Source of the DNA: Methanosarcinales archaeon | GTDB taxonomy: Archaea > Halobacteriota > Methanosarcinia > Methanosarcinales > Methanocomedenaceae | Assembly (NCBI GenBank): GCA_013330355.1 | Contig: DUIM01000067.1 | Coordinates: 1-5,935, forward strand | Reading direction: 5' to 3' | Length of the DNA: 5,935 nucleotides | Part shown: piece by piece, positions 4,626-5,935 of the stretch | Numbering within the stretch: position 1 is the stretch's first letter | How the letters are laid out: every line of letters starts with the position of its first letter | Notes under the pieces: model-generated | What the model saw: the letters and a program-made list of their open reading frames with translations, nothing else | Told to the model about the DNA's origin: nothing | Database searches by the model: none | Made by a program: the position numbers and the translations under genes

Positions 4626-5935
4626 ATGGCAGCACAATTAGGTGGACAGCCGATATTTATATTAAGAGAAGGAACTGAGCGTTCCAAGGGCAGGGAAGCC
4701 CAGAACAATAACATCATGGCAGCCAAGGCAGTAGCCAATGCCGTGAGGACTACTCTCGGTCCGAAGGGCATGGATAAAATGCTTGTAGACGGCCTGGGAG
4801 ATGTGGTAATTACTAATGATGGTGTTACGATCCTGAGAGAGATGGATATAGAGCATCCGGCAGCCAAGATGGTCGTAGAAGTAGCCAAGACCCAGGACGA
4901 TGAAGTGGGCGACGGCACCACGACTGCCGCTGTACTGGCGGGAGAACTTCTTAAGGTAGCAGAGGACCTGCTGGACCAGGATGTACATCCCACAATTATT
5001 GCCAGTGGATACAGGCTGGCAGCCGAGAGGACATCTGAAATACTGAAAACCATTGAGAGAACAATAACAGAGGACGATGAAGACCTGCTCTTGAAGATCT
5101 CTGAAACTGCGATGACAGGCAAAGGCGCTGAGAGCTCCAAGGATAAATTGTCAAAACTGGTGGTTAAGGCAGTAAAATCCGTTGTCGAGATAGAGGGCGG
5201 TAAGAAAGTAGTTGATATTGATAATATCAAGATAGAGAAAAAGGTCGGCGGCAGCATTGTGGATTCGGAACTAATTGAAGGCATGGTCATTGATAAAGAG
5301 CGCGTGCATCCCAATATGCCTAAAGTGGTGAAAGATGTAAAGATAGCCATGATCAGTGAACCTGTGGAGTTCAAGAAGACCGAGGTGGACGCAGAGATCA
5401 ATATCACATCCCCTGACCAGCTCCAGTTGTTCCTGGACCAGGAAGAAAAAATGCTTAAGAATATGGTGGATAATATCATCAATTCCGGCGCCAACGTAGT
5501 GGTCTGCCAGAAAGGTATTGATGATATGGCACAGCATTATATGTCAAAGGCAGGTATCCTGGCTGTAAGGCGTGTCAAGAAGAGTGACATGGAGAAATTA
5601 TCCAGGGCATCAGGCGGTGCTATGGTCACTAATATTGACGAGATCTCTGAATCAGACCTGGGACATGCAGACATGGCAGAAGAGAAGAAGATAGGCGGCG
5701 ATAGCATGCTTTTCATCACCGGTTGCAAGAACCCAAAGGCTGTAAGCATTATCATCCGCGGCGGTACGGAACATGTTGTGGACAGTCTTGAACGCGCACT
5801 TGAAGATGCACTGCGTGTGGTCGGAGTTGTCATCGAAGATGAGAAACTGGTAGCAGGCGGCGGCAGTCCCGAAGTGGAACTGTCTCTCAGGCTGAGTGAG
5901 TATGCTGCCACACTAAAAGGCAGGGAACAACTGGC
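4626..5935 (+). CDS. thsA: Thermosome (group II chaperonin) subunit, 3' end cut by window
   Basis: This is the first 436 codons of a thermosome subunit, the archaeal relative of eukaryotic CCT, which forms a double-ring cytoplasmic ATP-driven folding chamber. Family length is about 545-555 residues, so the C-terminal equatorial end and the usual Gly/Met-rich tail are missing only because the window stops; no stop codon occurs. ATP-site motifs are [12 protein letters not shown] (42-53), NDGVTIL (64-70) and [15 protein letters not shown] (95-109), with [11 protein letters not shown] (409-419) carrying the second equatorial part. The apical domain spans about 210-370 and includes the lid protrusion near 245-285 ([10 protein letters not shown]) and [15 protein letters not shown] (291-305). 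[21 protein letters not shown] (376-396) re-enters the intermediate domain. One family position reads Ser414 where Ala is common. The start has a strong Shine-Dalgarno. Which paralogue (alpha, beta or gamma) it is cannot be told, so the symbol is generic. Heat regulation is likely for the family. Confidence 0.93.
   Translation, partial: MAAQLGGQPIFILREGTERSKGREAQNNNIMAAKAVANAVRTTLGPKGMDKMLVDGLGDVVITNDGVTILREMDIEHPAAKMVVEVAKTQDDEVGDGTTTAAVLAGELLKVAEDLLDQDVHPTIIASGYRLAAERTSEILKTIERTITEDDEDLLLKISETAMTGKGAESSKDKLSKLVVKAVKSVVEIEGGKKVVDIDNIKIEKKVGGSIVDSELIEGMVIDKERVHPNMPKVVKDVKIAMISEPVEFKKTEVDAEINITSPDQLQLFLDQEEKMLKNMVDNIINSGANVVVCQKGIDDMAQHYMSKAGILAVRRVKKSDMEKLSRASGGAMVTNIDEISESDLGHADMAEEKKIGGDSMLFITGCKNPKAVSIIIRGGTEHVVDSLERALEDALRVVGVVIEDEKLVAGGGSPEVELSLRLSEYAATLKGREQL

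Noticed and set aside
4619..5494. A long minus-strand open frame opposite the thermosome gene
   Set aside because: The plus strand carries an unmistakable chaperonin; the minus-strand translation is a low-complexity Ser/Thr/Leu mirror of it.

Overview
The window comes from an archaeon, most likely a mesophilic methanogen-type euryarchaeon of or near the Methanosarcinales. The evidence is a group II chaperonin (thermosome) subunit, an archaeal-type Tsr3 rRNA-modifying enzyme, a KaiC-like RecA-fold protein, a two-PDZ archaeal site-2 protease, TATA-like T/A boxes upstream of genes, and T-run ends instead of bacterial hairpin terminators. The lineage is a judgement from protein style and moderate base composition; genus cannot be fixed from sequence reading alone.

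Layout from left to right. A possible 17-codon tail of an upstream gene ends at 55. A DUF169-family protein (103-804, +) is followed by a T-run and a 9-bp inverted repeat, then tsr3 (924-1436, +). The tsr3 stop codon abuts the stop codon of a convergent KaiC-like gene (1437-2201, -). Upstream of that, on the same strand, lies a large membrane metalloprotease gene of the site-2 protease family (2314-4017, -). An 80-bp divergent intergenic region with overlapping inverted repeats separates it from cutA (4098-4439, +). A regulatory-looking gap of 186 bp (4440-4625) leads to a thermosome subunit gene (from 4626, +), cut by the window end after 436 codons, roughly four-fifths of its usual length.

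These are mostly separate housekeeping or stress functions: rRNA modification (Tsr3), protein folding (thermosome), membrane proteolysis (site-2 protease) and CutA. The only pair that might act together is the protease and the KaiC-like protein, which are on the same strand 112 bp apart. The KaiC-like protein has lost its Walker A lysine and catalytic glutamate pair, so it looks like a pseudo-ATPase, and a signalling link with the protease is a guess from neighbourhood only.

I see no mobile element, CRISPR array, tRNA or rRNA, and no convincing new multi-gene system. The best leads are the degenerate RecA-fold protein, the dyad overlapping the chaperonin ribosome binding site, and the symmetric T/A element between the protease and cutA genes.
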